DNA of 64,000 nucleotides from Pegoplata infirma (Eukaryota > Arthropoda > Insecta > Diptera > Anthomyiidae): NCBI GenBank assembly GCA_963921195.1, contig OY992540.1, positions 62,318,844 through 62,382,843 of the forward strand, given 5' to 3'. Below are positions 1 to 11,540 of this stretch, in pieces. A program made the translations under genes and the position numbers. The stretch's first letter is position 1; each line of letters begins with the position of its first letter. The notes under the pieces are model-generated. The model did no database searches, had not been told where the DNA came from, and saw only the letters and a program-made list of their open reading frames with translations.

Positions 1-1
1 T

Positions 2-559
2 GTTGATGGGGGCGTGGAAGCCGACGTAAGATACAGAATGAGTAAAGCGAGATCTGCATTTGGTCGATTAAACAGGATATGGCGATCATCCCAGATTTCA
101 TTAAAGACAAAAGTTCGCATATTCGATTCTTGCGTTAAATCTACTTTACTCTATGGGAGTGAAACCTGGCTAACAACAAATGACATATCACAGAAACTGC
201 AAACATTCGTCAACAAATGTCTACGTATTATTTGCCGTATATTTTGGCCAAATACAATCTCCAATATTGACTTGTGGAGAAAAACGAACGAAGAACCTAT
301 TAACCGTCAGATTGCAAGAAGAAAGTGGAAGTGGATCGGTCACACTCTGCGCAAACCGTCCGAAAGTATAACAAGAAGTGCATTAGAATGGAACCCTCAG
401 GGCAGCCGCAGTCGAGGACGTCCAAAGAACACATGGCGAAGAACAGTTGTAGCTGAACTTGAAAAATCCAACAGAACATGGAATGAGATTAAGATGTATT
501 GTAATGATAGAAATAGATGGAATTGTCTTGTAGAAGCCCTATGTTCCCAAGTGGAATAA
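2..559 (+). CDS. RTE-like retrotransposon reverse transcriptase, C-terminal part, cut by window edge
   Basis: The frame is open from the first bases of the window to a TAA at 557-559, about 186 codons. It reads as the region after the catalytic palm of a non-LTR reverse transcriptase: LLYGSETW (thumb region), then KWKWIGHTLRK and GRPKNTWRR, which recur near the C terminus of RTE-like polymerases. The protein would copy its own mRNA at a chromosomal nick. No ATG near the start is a credible initiation site; the reading simply runs in from the left. A poly(A) run follows the stop within 10 bases, as expected for the 3' end of a retrotransposed copy. The catalytic YADD motif and any endonuclease lie outside the window, so whether the copy is intact cannot be judged. 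The clade (RTE rather than a related one) is from memory of the C-terminal motifs. Confidence 0.75.
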   Translation, partial: VDGGVEADVRYRMSKARSAFGRLNRIWRSSQISLKTKVRIFDSCVKSTLLYGSETWLTTNDISQKLQTFVNKCLRIICRIFWPNTISNIDLWRKTNEEPINRQIARRKWKWIGHTLRKPSESITRSALEWNPQGSRSRGRPKNTWRRTVVAELEKSNRTWNEIKMYCNDRNRWNCLVEALCSQVE

Positions 560-566
560 ATAAAGG

Positions 567-596
<30 letters not shown>
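567..596 (+). repeat. poly(A) tail of the RTE-like element
   Basis: An uninterrupted run of about 30 A lies just after the reverse transcriptase stop codon and an AATAAA-like motif. It marks the 3' end of the retrotransposed copy. Its right edge abuts the dispersed repeat that starts TGTATTAATATTTTAG. Confidence 0.85.
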
Positions 597-598
<2 letters not shown>

Positions 599-1450
599 TA
601 TTAATATTTTAGTTTGTGCACAAACGATTTGTCATTAGTAGGGATGAGATTTCCATGCAAATGCATGTTTTTTGTCGATAGTATAAAAATGATATCGACC
701 AATTATCTTTCCGAATCAAGAAATTTGCGTTAAAATGGCATCGATTTGTTTTTGCATATTTTTGCATATTTTGGTGAAAATGCGTATTTTTGCATATTTT
801 GGTTTTAAATGCATATTTTGTGCATATTTCAAACTTTTAAGTGCATATTTTTGCATATTTTGGCATAAATTAGCAAAAACACAAATTGAAATTTATTTGT
901 TTCAAAAACTATTTTAAATTTTAAAAATTTCTTTTGAAAATAATAAAAATTATTTTTTTTTTCTTTTTAATTTTTTTATAGATATTCTTAATTTCTCAAA
1001 AACTCTTGCTTATATAAAGTTTTAAATATGACTATTTAACACGGCGTTATTTTTTGCTTTTTAAGAAGTTTTTCCTATGAAAACAAGATTTTTATTGCAC
1101 ACATTTTATTTTTTAGTGCATATTTTTAGGTTTTTAAGTGCATATTTTGGATTTTTTAGCGCATATTTTAAGCGCATATTTTCGATTTTTTAGTGCATGA
1201 AAATCTCATCCCTAGTCATTAGACTCGTTTGCTACTTTGTAGTAAACCGTTTCAATTTTTGCTAAATAATCTTGACAATGGAATCTGACAAATTGTGACA
1301 CCCGTGTCGATTAAGTCTTTCAAAAATGACCAACATAAATAAATTTAAAACAAAAAAATAATGTTCTTGAAATACTATGAGAATATCATGGTTTTAATTA
1401 GTAAAGAAAATAATGACCTCGAGCCAGAATAAACATCTTCAAAATATTCT
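597..1450 (+). repeat. dispersed repeat (TGTATTAATATTTTAG family), copy 1, split by a MITE
   Basis: The sequence at 597-638 plus 1215-1450 matches 12145-12425 nearly base for base, including GTTTGTGCACAAACG, the stretch around AATCTTGACAATGGAATCTG, and GACCTCGAGCCAGAATAAAC. The two halves are separated here by the hAT MITE at 639-1214. Related pieces, some inverted, lie at 11541-11935 and about 59600-59690. No coding capacity was seen. The family is unknown to me. Confidence 0.8.
639..1214. mobile_element. hAT-type MITE, 8-bp target duplication GTCATTAG
   Basis: Terminal inverted repeats read TAGGGATGAGATTT on the left and its complement on the right with one mismatch. They are flanked directly by GTCATTAG at 631-638 and 1215-1222. 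An 8-bp duplication and TAGGG ends are typical of hAT transposons, and the duplication fits the known nTnnnnAn preference. The interior has many diverged GCATATTTT units (about 745-866 and 1105-1170) and no transposase, so the copy is non-autonomous. The paralogous sequence at 12178-12190 shows the uninterrupted target, so both boundaries are supported independently. Confidence 0.93.
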
Positions 1451-1779
1451 ATATTTACTTTTTGATGGCAACAAAAAAATTATGCCTTCCTGATATGTGT
1501 TTGTACGAAACCAGAAAATATTTTTCTCTTATTTTTCTAACATTGCAGCAGTTTTGCAATATTTCTTGTAGCATCTCTTCCTCTTAGAATATAATAGTGC
1601 TGGTAAATTTTTTCGCAGATTTTTCCTTTTTTTTAAAAACATCATCGCATGTATAAAAAAAGGCATTCCATGCAAAATCAGAAATTCTTGGACATGAAAT
1701 AGAAATAAAATGAAATATTTTTTATTAATTTTCTTAATTTTTTTTTGGATATTTAAGCTTTTTTTAAAAAAAAAACACT

Positions 1780-2070
1780 GAAGGTTTCGGACTGTTTCAA
1801 AAATTCGATTTAAATTTTTAAAAGTTAAAAATTAAGTAAAAATTAGTTTAACATTTTTTTTTTTAATATTTTTTTCTAAAAAATGTTGTCCAAGTTTTTT
1901 TAAGATATTAAAATTTTTTACTGGTCAAAATTAATCGAAAATTTTAATTTCTTAATTTTTTTTAAAAAATCGTAATTTTTCAAAACCGATTACTCAAAAC
2001 AAACTTGGAATAAAAGCCTGAAAATTGGTGTGCAAATTAAGTTTAGTACGTACTGAAACATATCAAAAAA
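1780..2070. mobile_element. fragment of GGGGCATTCC foldback element (outer part of one arm)
   Basis: The stretch from AAGGTTTCGGACT to ACTGAAACATATC matches the right arm of the foldback elements at 60203-62237 and 33498-35352. Shared landmarks include AATGTTGTCCAAG (other copies have AACGTTGTCCAAC), the GATTACTCAA segment and the TTAGTACGTACT region. It stops about 45 bases short of the expected GGGGCATTCC terminus. The MITE at 2084 follows almost immediately. Confidence 0.75.
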
Positions 2071-2083
2071 TTAGCGATATCTA

Positions 2084-2658
2084 ACAAGGAAGGTCTTTTA
2101 CATGGCATCCACCGAATGTTCTGAAATTTGCATATAGAAAAGAGGGGATCAACATAAGAGTTACCTGGTTTTTAGCTGCCTACTCTCACATTAAGCGGGT
2201 CAAAAGGGAGGGGGGAAAATGGGTATTTTTCATCTTTTGAGACTTTTTGGTATTTCTTCAAGAGAAACTATATGAACATTTAATACAAATGGAAAAGGTT
2301 TTTGAAGGCCTATCCAATGCCGTATCGGTCGTGTCAAAATTCGGCTTCCTTAAGTTCGTTATTGTCAAAAATGTATAAACGTTGGGGTAGTTTATATGGA
2401 GATGTATATCTGTACGACCCCCAAAATCATATATAATAATCTCTATTAAAATTATGCTGACCCATATTTTTCCGTTTGGCGAAATTCCTGCTAGTTAGGA
2501 TTTTATTCGGTTTTTCCCGAGAGGCCATATTTTTTCATAAGGTGGCAACCCATTTTTAAATTTGAGAATGGACAGCTAAAAACACAGGTAACTCTTATTT
2601 TTTCTCCCCTCATTCCAATATTTAATTTTCAGGACAACCGGTAAGTGCCCTTCCTTGT
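2084..2658. mobile_element. MITE with ACAAGGAAGG terminal repeats, copy 1
   Basis: The ends read ACAAGGAAGGTCTTTTACA on the left and, inverted, ACAAGGAAGGGCAC on the right. Further in, CTCTTAT and GGTAACTC blocks are mirrored. About 575 bp and no open frame. A second copy, in the opposite orientation, lies at 37991-38571 and shares the interior, including the TTCGTTATTGTCAAAAAT and GGCGAAATTCCTGCTAG segments. The left flank is TA in both copies; the right flank is AA in both, so the target duplication is unresolved. Confidence 0.85.
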
Positions 2659-3589
2659 AATTGAGCCATGTCTGAAAATCTGTGATTTGATATGGACTGC
2701 CCCATATGTAGAGACGTGCACAATCCGAAAAAAAAACATTTTATTTCGAAATAACTCTAGACATAGAGTGTTTGCAAAAGAAGAAACAATAACAACAACT
2801 ACAAAGCTAACATCACAACAAATATGATGCTAAAATGTACTTTTAGACATATACAAATTTATTTTCGTGGCTACAAAAAGAATGCAAAAAAAACGTTATT
2901 GTTTAAATTTATGAAAATATATTTACACATGGAGTTATGTATATTTTTTTTTTTTGGAAATTGTAGTTGAAAGAAGAATTTCAAGAGCATACAAATCAAA
3001 TACACTGAAAGGAAAAATATGAAAAAACTTGGACTAACAACAACTTATTTTAAATGACATCGACTTGAACTTAAGAGAACAGAAACGTTTTGTGTTTAAT
3101 TTAAATTTAACATTTAAAAATTTAAAAATTTAAGAATTTAAAAATTACTAACATGGGATTTTGTAACATTTTTAAATTTAGGTATTGAACGTGAGGCCGT
3201 ATGGTCCCCTGAAAAGAATAACTAATCATTTCAACTTACAATAATTTCGCTACGGTTTTTTTTCTGTGTACAAATTTAGAGTTTGGGTAAAAATGTTAAA
3301 AATCTTTCACTAAATTTTTGTAGTGTATTTTTTTTTTTTTAACTTCTTTTATTTTTTCACAAAAACACACAGCACCTTAAATAACAACAATAAACATTGA
3401 AATCGTGTACACGTGACTAAAGCTTTATTACAATTATTCTTCATTAATTTTATTTTTTATCTACTGCGGAAGAAGATAACATAGAATGTTTAGATGACTT
3501 TAAAGAATATTTTTTTTTTTTGATAAATGCGGAAAATTCTAGAATGAGTTTTGAAAAGTAAAACCAATGCAGAAAAAAAAATCAGAAAA
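2659..3589. other. AT-rich intergenic sequence, no gene seen
   Basis: No convincing frame, RNA gene or terminal repeat was found. There are short TTTAAAAA-type runs near 3110-3150 and T-rich stretches. The last 50 bases grade into CAGAAAA-rich sequence that resembles decayed monomers of the following array. Confidence 0.6.
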
Positions 3590-4490
3590 AATTCAGAAAA
3601 ATAGAAAATTCAGAAAAACATAAATTAATTAGATTTATTTTCAGAAACTAATAATTTTTCTACAGGAAAAATTACTTAGAATCTTATACTTTTGCTTTAG
3701 GAAAAATGTCTCAGATTCTGCAACTTTTTCTAAAAAAAATTACCAGAACCTGATGCTTTTTTATAGGAAAATTATTTATAATCTAAGATTTTTTCTATAG
3801 GAAAAATATATCAGAATCTGAGACTTTTTCTATTGAAAAAAAAATCTTAGAATCTGAAAAAAATGTCAAAGAATTTAAGATTTTTTCTAAAGGAAAAATA
3901 TTTTAGAATCTGAGTCTTGTTCTATAGTAAAAATATAATAAAATCTAAACCTTTTTCTTTCTGATACTTTTTCTATAGGAAAAATGTCTTAGAATCTGAG
4001 ACTTTTTCTATAGGAAAATTGTCTCAGAATCTGAGATTTTTTCTGTAGGAAAAATGTCTCAGAATCTGAGACTTTTTCTATAGGAAAAATGTCTCATAAT
4101 CAGAGACTTTTTCTATAGTAAAAATGTCTCAGAATCTGAGACTCTTTCTATAGGAAAAATGTCTCAGAATCTCAGACTTTTTCTATAAAAAAATGTCTCA
4201 GAATCTGAGACTTTTTCTATAGGAAAAATGTCTCAGAAAATGAGACTTTTTCTATAGGAAAAATGTCTCAGAAAATGAGACTTTTTCTATAGGAAAAATA
4301 TAACAGAACCTGATGCTTTTTATAAGAATATTAGTTAAGAATCTAAGACTTTTTCTATAGGAAAAATATTTCAGAATCTGAGGCTTTTTCTATTGGAAAA
4401 ATATCTTAGAATCTGGGAAAAATGTCTAAGAATCTATTACTCTTTCTATAGAAAAAACGTCTCAGAATCTGAGACTTTGTCAATAGGAAA

Positions 4491-7400
4491 AATGTCTCAG
4501 AATCTGAGACTTTTTCTATAAGAAAAATGTCTCAGAATCTGAGACTTTTTCTATAAGAAAAATGTCTCAGAATCTGAGACTTTTTCTATAAGAAAAATGT
4601 CTCAGAATCTGAGACTTTTTCTATAAGAAAAATGTCTCAGAATCTGAGACTTTTTCTATAAGAAAAATGTCTCAGAATCTGAGACTTTTTCTATAAGAAA
4701 AATGTCTCAGTATCTGAGACTTTTTCTATAAGAAAAATGTCTCAGAATCTGAGACTTTTTCTATAAGAAAAATGTCTCAAAATCTGAGACTTTTTCTATA
4801 AGAAAAATGTCTCAGAATCTGAGACTTTTTCTATAAGAAAAATGTCTCAGAATCTGAAACTTTTTCTATAAGAAAAATGTCTCAGAATCTGAGACTTTTT
4901 CTATAAGAAAAATGTCTCAGAATCTGAGACTTTTTCTATAAGAAAAATGTCTCAGAATCTGAGACTTTTTCTATAAGAAAAATGTCTCAGAATCTGAGAC
5001 TTTTTCTATAAGAAAAATGTCTCAGAATCTGAGACTTTTTCTATAAGAAAAATGTCTCAGAATCTGAGACTTTTTCTATACGAAAAATGTCTCAGAATCT
5101 GAGACTTTTTCTATACGAAAAATGTCTCAGAATCTGAGACTTTTTCTATAAGAAAAATGTCTCAGAATCTGAGACTTTTTCTATAAGAAAAATGTCTCAG
5201 AATCTGAGACTTTTTCTATAAGAAAAATGTCTCAGAATCTGAGACTTTTTCTATAAGAAAAATGTCTCAGAATCTGAGACTTTTTCTATAAGAAAAATGT
5301 CTCAGAATCTGAGACTTTTTCTATAAGAAAAATGTCTCAGAATCTGAGACTTTTTCTATAAGAAAAATGTCTCAGAATCTGAGACTTTTTCTATAAGAAA
5401 AATGTCTTAGAATCTGAGACTTTTTCTATAAGAAAAATGTCTCAGAATCTGAGACTTTTTCTATAAGAAAAATGTCTCAGAATCTGAGACTTTTTCTATA
5501 AGAAAAATGTCTCAGAATCTGAGACTTTTTCTATAAGAAAAATGTCTCAGAATCTGAGACTTTTTCTATAAGAAAAAGGTCTCAGAATCTGAGACTTTTT
5601 CTATAAGAAAAATGTCTCAGAATCTGAGACTTTTTCTATAAGAAAAATGTCTCAGAATCTGAGACTTTTTCTATAAGAAAAATGTCTCAGAATCTGAGAC
5701 TTTTTCTATAAGAAAAATGTCTCAGAATCTGAGACTTTTTCTATAAGAAAAATGTCTCAGAATCTGAGACTTTTTCTATAAGAAAAATGTCTCAGAATCT
5801 GAGACTTTTTCTATAAGAAAAATGTCTCAGAATCTGAGACTTTTTCTATAAGAAAAATGTCTCAGAATCTGAGACTTTTTCTATAAGAAAAATGTCTCAG
5901 AATCTGAGACTTTTTCTATAAGAAAAATGTCTCAGAATCTGAGACTTTTTCTATAAGAAAAATGTCTCAGAATCTGAGACTTTTTCTATAAGAAAAATGT
6001 CTCAGAATCTGAGACTTTTTCTATAAGAAAAATGTCTCAGAATCTGAGACTTTTTCTATAAGAAAAATGTCTCAGAATCTGAGACTTTTTCTATAAGAAA
6101 AATGTCTCAGAATCTGAGACTTTTTCTATAAGAAAAATGTCTCAGAATCTGAGACTTTTTCTATAAGAAAAATGTCTCAGAATCTGAGACTTTTTCTATA
6201 AGAAAAATGTCTCAGAATCTGAGACTTTTTCTATAAGAAAAATGTCTCAGAATCTGAGACTTTTTCTATAAGAAAAATGTCTCAGAATCTGAGACTTTTT
6301 CTATAAGAAAAATGTCTCAGAATCTGAGACTTTTTCTATAAGAAAAATGTCTCAGAATCTGAGACTTTTTCTATAAGAAAAATGTCTCAGAATCTGAGAC
6401 TTTTTCTATAAGAAAAATGTCTCAGAAGCTGAGACTTTTTCTATAAGAAAAATGTCTCAGAATCTGAGACTTTTTCTATAAGAGAAATGTCTCAGAATCT
6501 GAGACTTTTTCTATAAGAAAAATGTCTCAGAATCTGAGACTTTTTCTATAAGAAAAATGTCTCAGAATCTGAGACTTTTTCTATAAGAGAAATGTCTCAG
6601 AATCTGAGACTTTTTCTAGAAGAAAAATGTCTCAGAATCTGAGACTTTTTCTATAAGAAAAATGTCTCAGAATCTGAGACTTTTTCTATAAGAAAAATGT
6701 CTCAGAATCTGAGACTTTTTCTATAAGAAAAATGTCTCAGAATCTGAGACTTTTTCTATAAGAAAAATGTCTCAGAATCTGAGACTTTTTCTATAAGAAA
6801 AATGTCTCAGAATCTGAGACTTTTTCTATAAGAAAAATGTCTCAGAATCTGAGACTTTTTCTATAAGAAAAATGTCTCAGAATCTGAGACTTTTTCTATA
6901 AGAAAAATGTCTCAGAATCTGAGACTTTTTCTATAAGAAAAATGTCTCAGAATCTGAGACTTTTTCTATAAGAAAAATGTCTCAGAATCTGAGACTTTTT
7001 CTATAAGAAAAATGTCTCAGAATCTGAGACTTTTTCTATAAGAAAAATGTCTCAGAATCTGAGACTTTTTCTATAAGAAAAATGTCTCAGAATCTGAAAC
7101 TTTTTCTATAAGAAAAATGTCTCAGAATCTGAGACTTTTTCTATAAGAAAAATGTCTCAGAATCTGAGACTTTTTCTATAAGAAAAATGTCTCAGAATCT
7201 GAGACTTTTTCTATAAGAAAAATGTCTCAGAATCTGAGACTTTTTCTATAAGAAAAATGTCTCAGAATCTGAGACTTTTTCTATAAGAAAAATGTCTCAG
7301 AATCTGAGACTTTTTCTATAAGAAAAATGTCTCAGAATCTGAGACTTTTTCTATAAGAAAAATGTCTCAGAAGCTGAGACTTTTTCTATAAGAAAAATGT

Positions 7401-7934
7401 CTCAGAATCTGAGACTTTTTCTATAAGAGAAATGTCTCAGAATCTGAGACTTTTTCTATAAGAAAAATGTCTCAGAATCTGAGACTTTTTCTATAAGAAA
7501 AATGTCTCAGAATCTGAGACTTTTTCTATAAGAGAAATGTCTCAGAATCTGAGACTTTTTCTAGAAGAAAAATGTCTCAGAATCTGAGACTTTTTCTATA
7601 AGAAAAATTTCTCAGAATCTGAGACTTTTTCTATAAGAAAAATGTCTCAGAATCTGAGACTTTTTCTATAAGAAAAATGTCTCAGAATCTGAGACTTTTT
7701 CTATAAGAAAAATGTCTCAGAATCTGAGACTTTTTCTATAAGAAAAATGTCTCAGAATCTGAGACTTTTTCTATAAGAAAAATGTCTCAGAATCTGAGAC
7801 TTTTTCTATAAGAAAAATGTCTCAGAATCTGAGACTTTTTCTATAAGAAAAATGTCTCAGAATCTGAGACTTTTTCTATAAGAAAAATGTCTCAGAATCT
7901 GAGACTTTTTCTATAAGAAAAATGTCTCAGAATC
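4491..7934. repeat. homogenised core of the 35-bp array, about 98 monomers
   Basis: Almost every monomer here is identical and carries the TATAAG form, which makes the second hairpin stem fully Watson-Crick. Rare variants serve as markers: AAGCTGAG at 6426 and 7371, AGAGAAATG at 6481, 6586, 7426 and 7531, CTAGAAG at 6616 and 7561, and AATCTGAAAC at 4851 and 7091. High uniformity in the centre and decay at the edges is the pattern expected from repeated unequal exchange. Confidence 0.95.
6426..7605. repeat. 945-bp (27-monomer) duplication inside the array
   Basis: Four marker variants recur in the same order at a constant offset of 945 bp: 6426/7371, 6481/7426, 6586/7531 and 6616/7561. 945 is exactly 27 x 35. 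The full extent is not visible because most monomers are identical. It is a direct record of one block duplication. Confidence 0.92.
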
Positions 7935-8744
7935 TAAGACTTTTTTTGTAGGAAAAATGTCTCAGAATCTGAAACTTTTTCTGTAGGAAAAATGTCTCAG
8001 AATCTGAGACTTTTTCTGTAGGAAAAATGTCTTAGTTTCTAATACTTTTTCTATAGGAAAAATGTATCAGAATCTCAGACTTTTTCTATAAGAAAAATGT
8101 CTCAGAATCTGAAACTTTTTCTATAGGAAAAATGTCTTAGAATCTGAGACTTTTTCTATAGGAAAAATATCTCAGAATCTGAGACTTTTTCTATAGGAAG
8201 AATGTCTCAGAGTCTGAGACTTTTTCTATAGGAGAAATGTCTCAGAATCTGAGACTTTATCCTAAGGAAAAATGTCTTAGACTCAAAGACTTTTTCAATA
8301 GGAAAAATTTCTTATAAACAGAGGGTTTTTCTGTAGGAAAAATGTGCCAGAGTCTGTATCTTTTTCTATACAAAAAATTTCTTAGAATCTGAGACTTTTT
8401 CTTTGGGAAAAACTTCTAAGAAGCTGAGAATTTTTTCTGGGAAAAATGTCTCTGAATCTAGAATTTTTTCCATAGGAAAAATGTCTCAGAATGTAAGACT
8501 TTTTCTATAGAAAAAATTTCTCAGAATCTAAGGATTTTTCTGTAGGAAAAATGTCTCAGAATCTGAGACTTTTTCTAACGGCAAAATGTCTTCGAATATG
8601 AGTAATTTTCTATCGCAACAATGTCTCAGGATCTGATACTTTTTCTAAAGAAAAATGTCTCTGAAGCTGAGACTTTTTCTAACGGAAAAATGTTTCAGAA
8701 TTTGAGAGTTTTTTTTTTAACGGAAAAATGTCTCAAAACCTGAG

Positions 8745-9190
8745 ACTTTTTCTATAGGAAAAATGTCTCAGAATCTGAGACATTTTCTGTAGGAAAAATG
8801 TCTCAGAATCTGAGACTTTTTCTATAGGAAAAATGTCTCAGAATCTGAGACTTTTTCTATAGGAAAAATGTCTCAGAATCTGAGACTTTTTCTATAGGAA
8901 AAATGTCTCAGAATCTGAGACTTTTTCTGTAGGAAAAATGTCTCAGAATCTGAGACTTTTTCTATAGGAAAAATGTCTCAGAATCTGAGACTTTTTCTGT
9001 AGGAAAAATGTCTCAGAATCTGAGACTTTTTCTATAGGAAAAATGTCTCAGAATCTGAGACTTTTTCTGTAGGAAAAATGTCTCAGAATCTGAGACTTTT
9101 TCTGTAGGAAAAATGTCTCAGAATCTGAGACTTTTTCTATAGGAAAAATGTCTCAGAATCTGAGACTTTTTCTGTAGGAAAAATGTCTCA
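8745..9190. repeat. secondary uniform sub-array with mixed TATAGG and TGTAGG monomers
   Basis: About 13 monomers are near-identical apart from CTATAGG or CTGTAGG in the second hairpin. From 8884 to 9059 these forms alternate, giving a local 70-bp dimer. The block is flanked by much more diverged monomers, so it looks like a second, separate amplification. Confidence 0.8.
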
Positions 9191-10409
9191 GAATCTGAGA
9201 CTTCTTCTATAAGAAAAATTTCTCAGAATCTGAGACGTTTTCTATAAGAAAAATGTCTCAGAATCTGAAACTTTTTCTATAAGAAAAATGTCTCAGAATC
9301 TGAGACTCTTTCTACAAGAAAAATGTCTCAGAATCTAAGACTTTTTCTATAAGAAAAATGTCTCAGAATCTGAGACTTTTTCTATAAAAAAAATGCCTCA
9401 GAATCTGAGAATTTTTCTATAGGAAAAATATCTCAGAATCTGAGAATTTTTCTATAGGAAAATGGTCTCAGAATCTGAGAATTTTTCTATAGGAAAAATG
9501 TCTCAGAATCTGAGAGTTTTTCTATAGGAAAAATGTCTCAGAATCTGAGAATTTTTCTATAGGAAAAATGTCTCAGAATCTGAGACATTTTCTGTTGGAA
9601 AAATATCTCAGAATATGAGACTTTTTGTATAGCAAAATGTCCCAGAATCTGAGACTTTTTCTATAGGAAAAATGTCTCAGAATCTGAAACTTTTTCTATA
9701 GGAATAATTTCTCAGAATCTGAGACTTTTCTATAGGAAAAATGTCTCAGAAACTGAGACATTTTCTGTAGGAAAACTATCTCAGAATCTAAAACTTTTTC
9801 TATAGGAAAAACGTCTCAGAATCTTAGACATTTTCTACAGGAAAAATGTCTCAGAATCTGAGATTTGTTTCTATAGGAAAAATGTCTCTTAATCTGATAC
9901 TTTTTCTATAGGAAAAATTTCTTAGAATCTGAGACGTTTTCTATAGAAAAAATGTCTCAGAATCTGAGACATTTTAAATAGGAAAAATGTTTCAGAATGT
10001 AAGTCATTTTCTATAGAAAAATTGTTTTTAAATCATTTCTTTATGAGAAATGTATCAGAATCTAAGACTTTTTCTATAGAAAAACTGTCACAGGATCTGT
10101 GACACTTTCTCTCTCAGAAACTGTGACGGTTTTGATTTCAGAATCGGAGAAATTTCTGTATCAATAAAATCTTAGAATCTACAACTGTATCTTAAGAAAT
10201 CGTTTCTCTAAATTGAGACTTTTAATTGAGGAACAATTTCTTGTGTGGCAACAAAAGTTCAAAATCCAATAATTTGCTTTAGAAAAATTGATAACCGTCT
10301 GATACAATTAATATTTTAAATCATGTCTAAAATTTTAAATTTTTTGGAAAACTTGCTCAAGAATTTTAAATTTTTGGGAGAAAAGTTATTGGGATCTTGT
10401 TTCCCTGAA

Positions 10410-10531
10410 TCAGTTACATTTAAGTTCAGGAAAAGACGGCGCGCGAAAAAATTTCAAAATATGTGCAGATATGTAAATTAAAAAAAAAAATTTTGGGCCC
10501 CATGCGAAAAAAAATCCTGCATACGCCCCTG
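10410..10531. mobile_element. right terminus of the hAT-like element that carries the 35-bp array
   Basis: The block from CAGTTACATTTAAG through AAAGACGGCG, ATTTTGGGCCCC, GCGAAA and ATCCTG to ATACGCCCCTG is matched in the same order by 25729-25836, the right end of a complete hAT-like element. The expected target duplication on the right would be CCATGAAG (10532-10539). I could not find a matching left terminus or CCATGAAG upstream of 3590, so the left boundary is lost or diverged. Confidence 0.8.
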
Positions 10532-10539
10532 CCATGAAG

Positions 10540-11540
10540 TGTAATTCAATCAGTTTAATTCCATCAGTTTCTGTTCTTTTCCCAAGTAATTCAAAATTTA
10601 GATGGGGCTCATCCAAATCGATGATTTTTTTTTTGTTAAAAAATATCATTAATAATTTTAATGGTTGAATGAATTATTTCATTTATCATATTATTAAGAA
10701 TAATTAAAATTATCATATAATCCCCTTTAATAACACTCCCATTCTTCTTTTTTGTTGTATTATTTTTTATTGTTATAATCCCTTAATTATTACATACAGA
10801 ATAATGAACAACAACATGTATGTATTGTGTTGTAGCAATATTGTATTATATTATGTAAATAAATGCAATCAAAAGAGATTATAAAAGATTAAAACAATTA
10901 ATTTCTCATAATCTATTTGATGTCTTTATTGTTTTATATACATTTTTTTTTAAACATTTTGTTTCTGTTAAACTGTTAACTACATTTTACACATGTAGTA
11001 TGTTTATTCCTTTATATCTTTGTCTGTATCTGTTTATTTGTCTATCTATCTATTTGTCCGTCTAAACTATTCACCATTTTAATGTCTATCAACCCGTCTA
11101 TCAAGTAAATCTCTTAGTCTGTCTGTCTGGCTGGCTTTTTCTCTGTGTTTATTCCCTGTTAATAAATAAACAGTTTATACAAAGCACTGATTAGTCACTG
11201 ATTAAACTCATACACATACACAAATACATGCACTCACACACATGGTAAATGGTAACTTTGTAAAGAAAAAATTTTACAAAAATAGAAAATGGGAAATTCA
11301 CAAGGAAATACATAGTACGAGTAGTATGAATCGTACATTTATTTGTTTAATTGTCTAACAAAAGGGAAACAACAATAACAACAGCAAATATTATTTAGTT
11401 AAATACTTAATGAAGTTAAATAAACTAGCAAATGCTATTAAATATGAAGTGATCAAATATATGTTGATAGTAGTGGCAAAGTATTTAATTACACTGTGCA
11501 GCACGATTATTCTTTCAAAGGAGTTTAAAATAAATAAAAA
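10540..11540. other. AT-rich intergenic sequence with short tetranucleotide runs
   Basis: No gene seen. CTGT/CTAT-type simple repeats are scattered between about 11020 and 11140 (TCTATCTATCTATT, GTCTGTCTGGCTGGC). ACACACA-type runs lie near 11210-11240. Confidence 0.6.

Larger units (their letters stand above)
3590..10200. repeat. 35-bp tandem array (satellite-like), about 185 monomers
   Basis: The period is 35 bp, measured from successive AATCTGAGAC starts. Each monomer is GTCTCAGAATCTGAGAC followed by TTTTTCTATAAGAAAAA and one T. Both 17-base halves are perfect inverted repeats: GTCTCAG/CTGAGAC around AAT, and TTTTTCT/AGAAAAA around ATA. Stop codons in every frame exclude coding. Monomers at both edges (3590-4490 and 7935-10200) are diverged and mostly read TATAGG or TGTAGG; the middle is nearly uniform. 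The right edge runs into the hAT-like terminus ending at 10531. Related decayed monomers occur at 23155-23735, 24865-25720 and 59463-59560. Confidence 0.97.

Noticed and set aside
2659..3589. A left hAT terminus (CAGTGGCGTA) with CCATGAAG for the array-bearing element
   Set aside because: Neither sequence was found upstream of the array; only the right terminus is claimed.
3590..10200. The regular 35-bp repeat resembles a CRISPR array at first glance
   Set aside because: There are no unique spacers; monomers abut directly, and the context is clearly eukaryotic transposon DNA.
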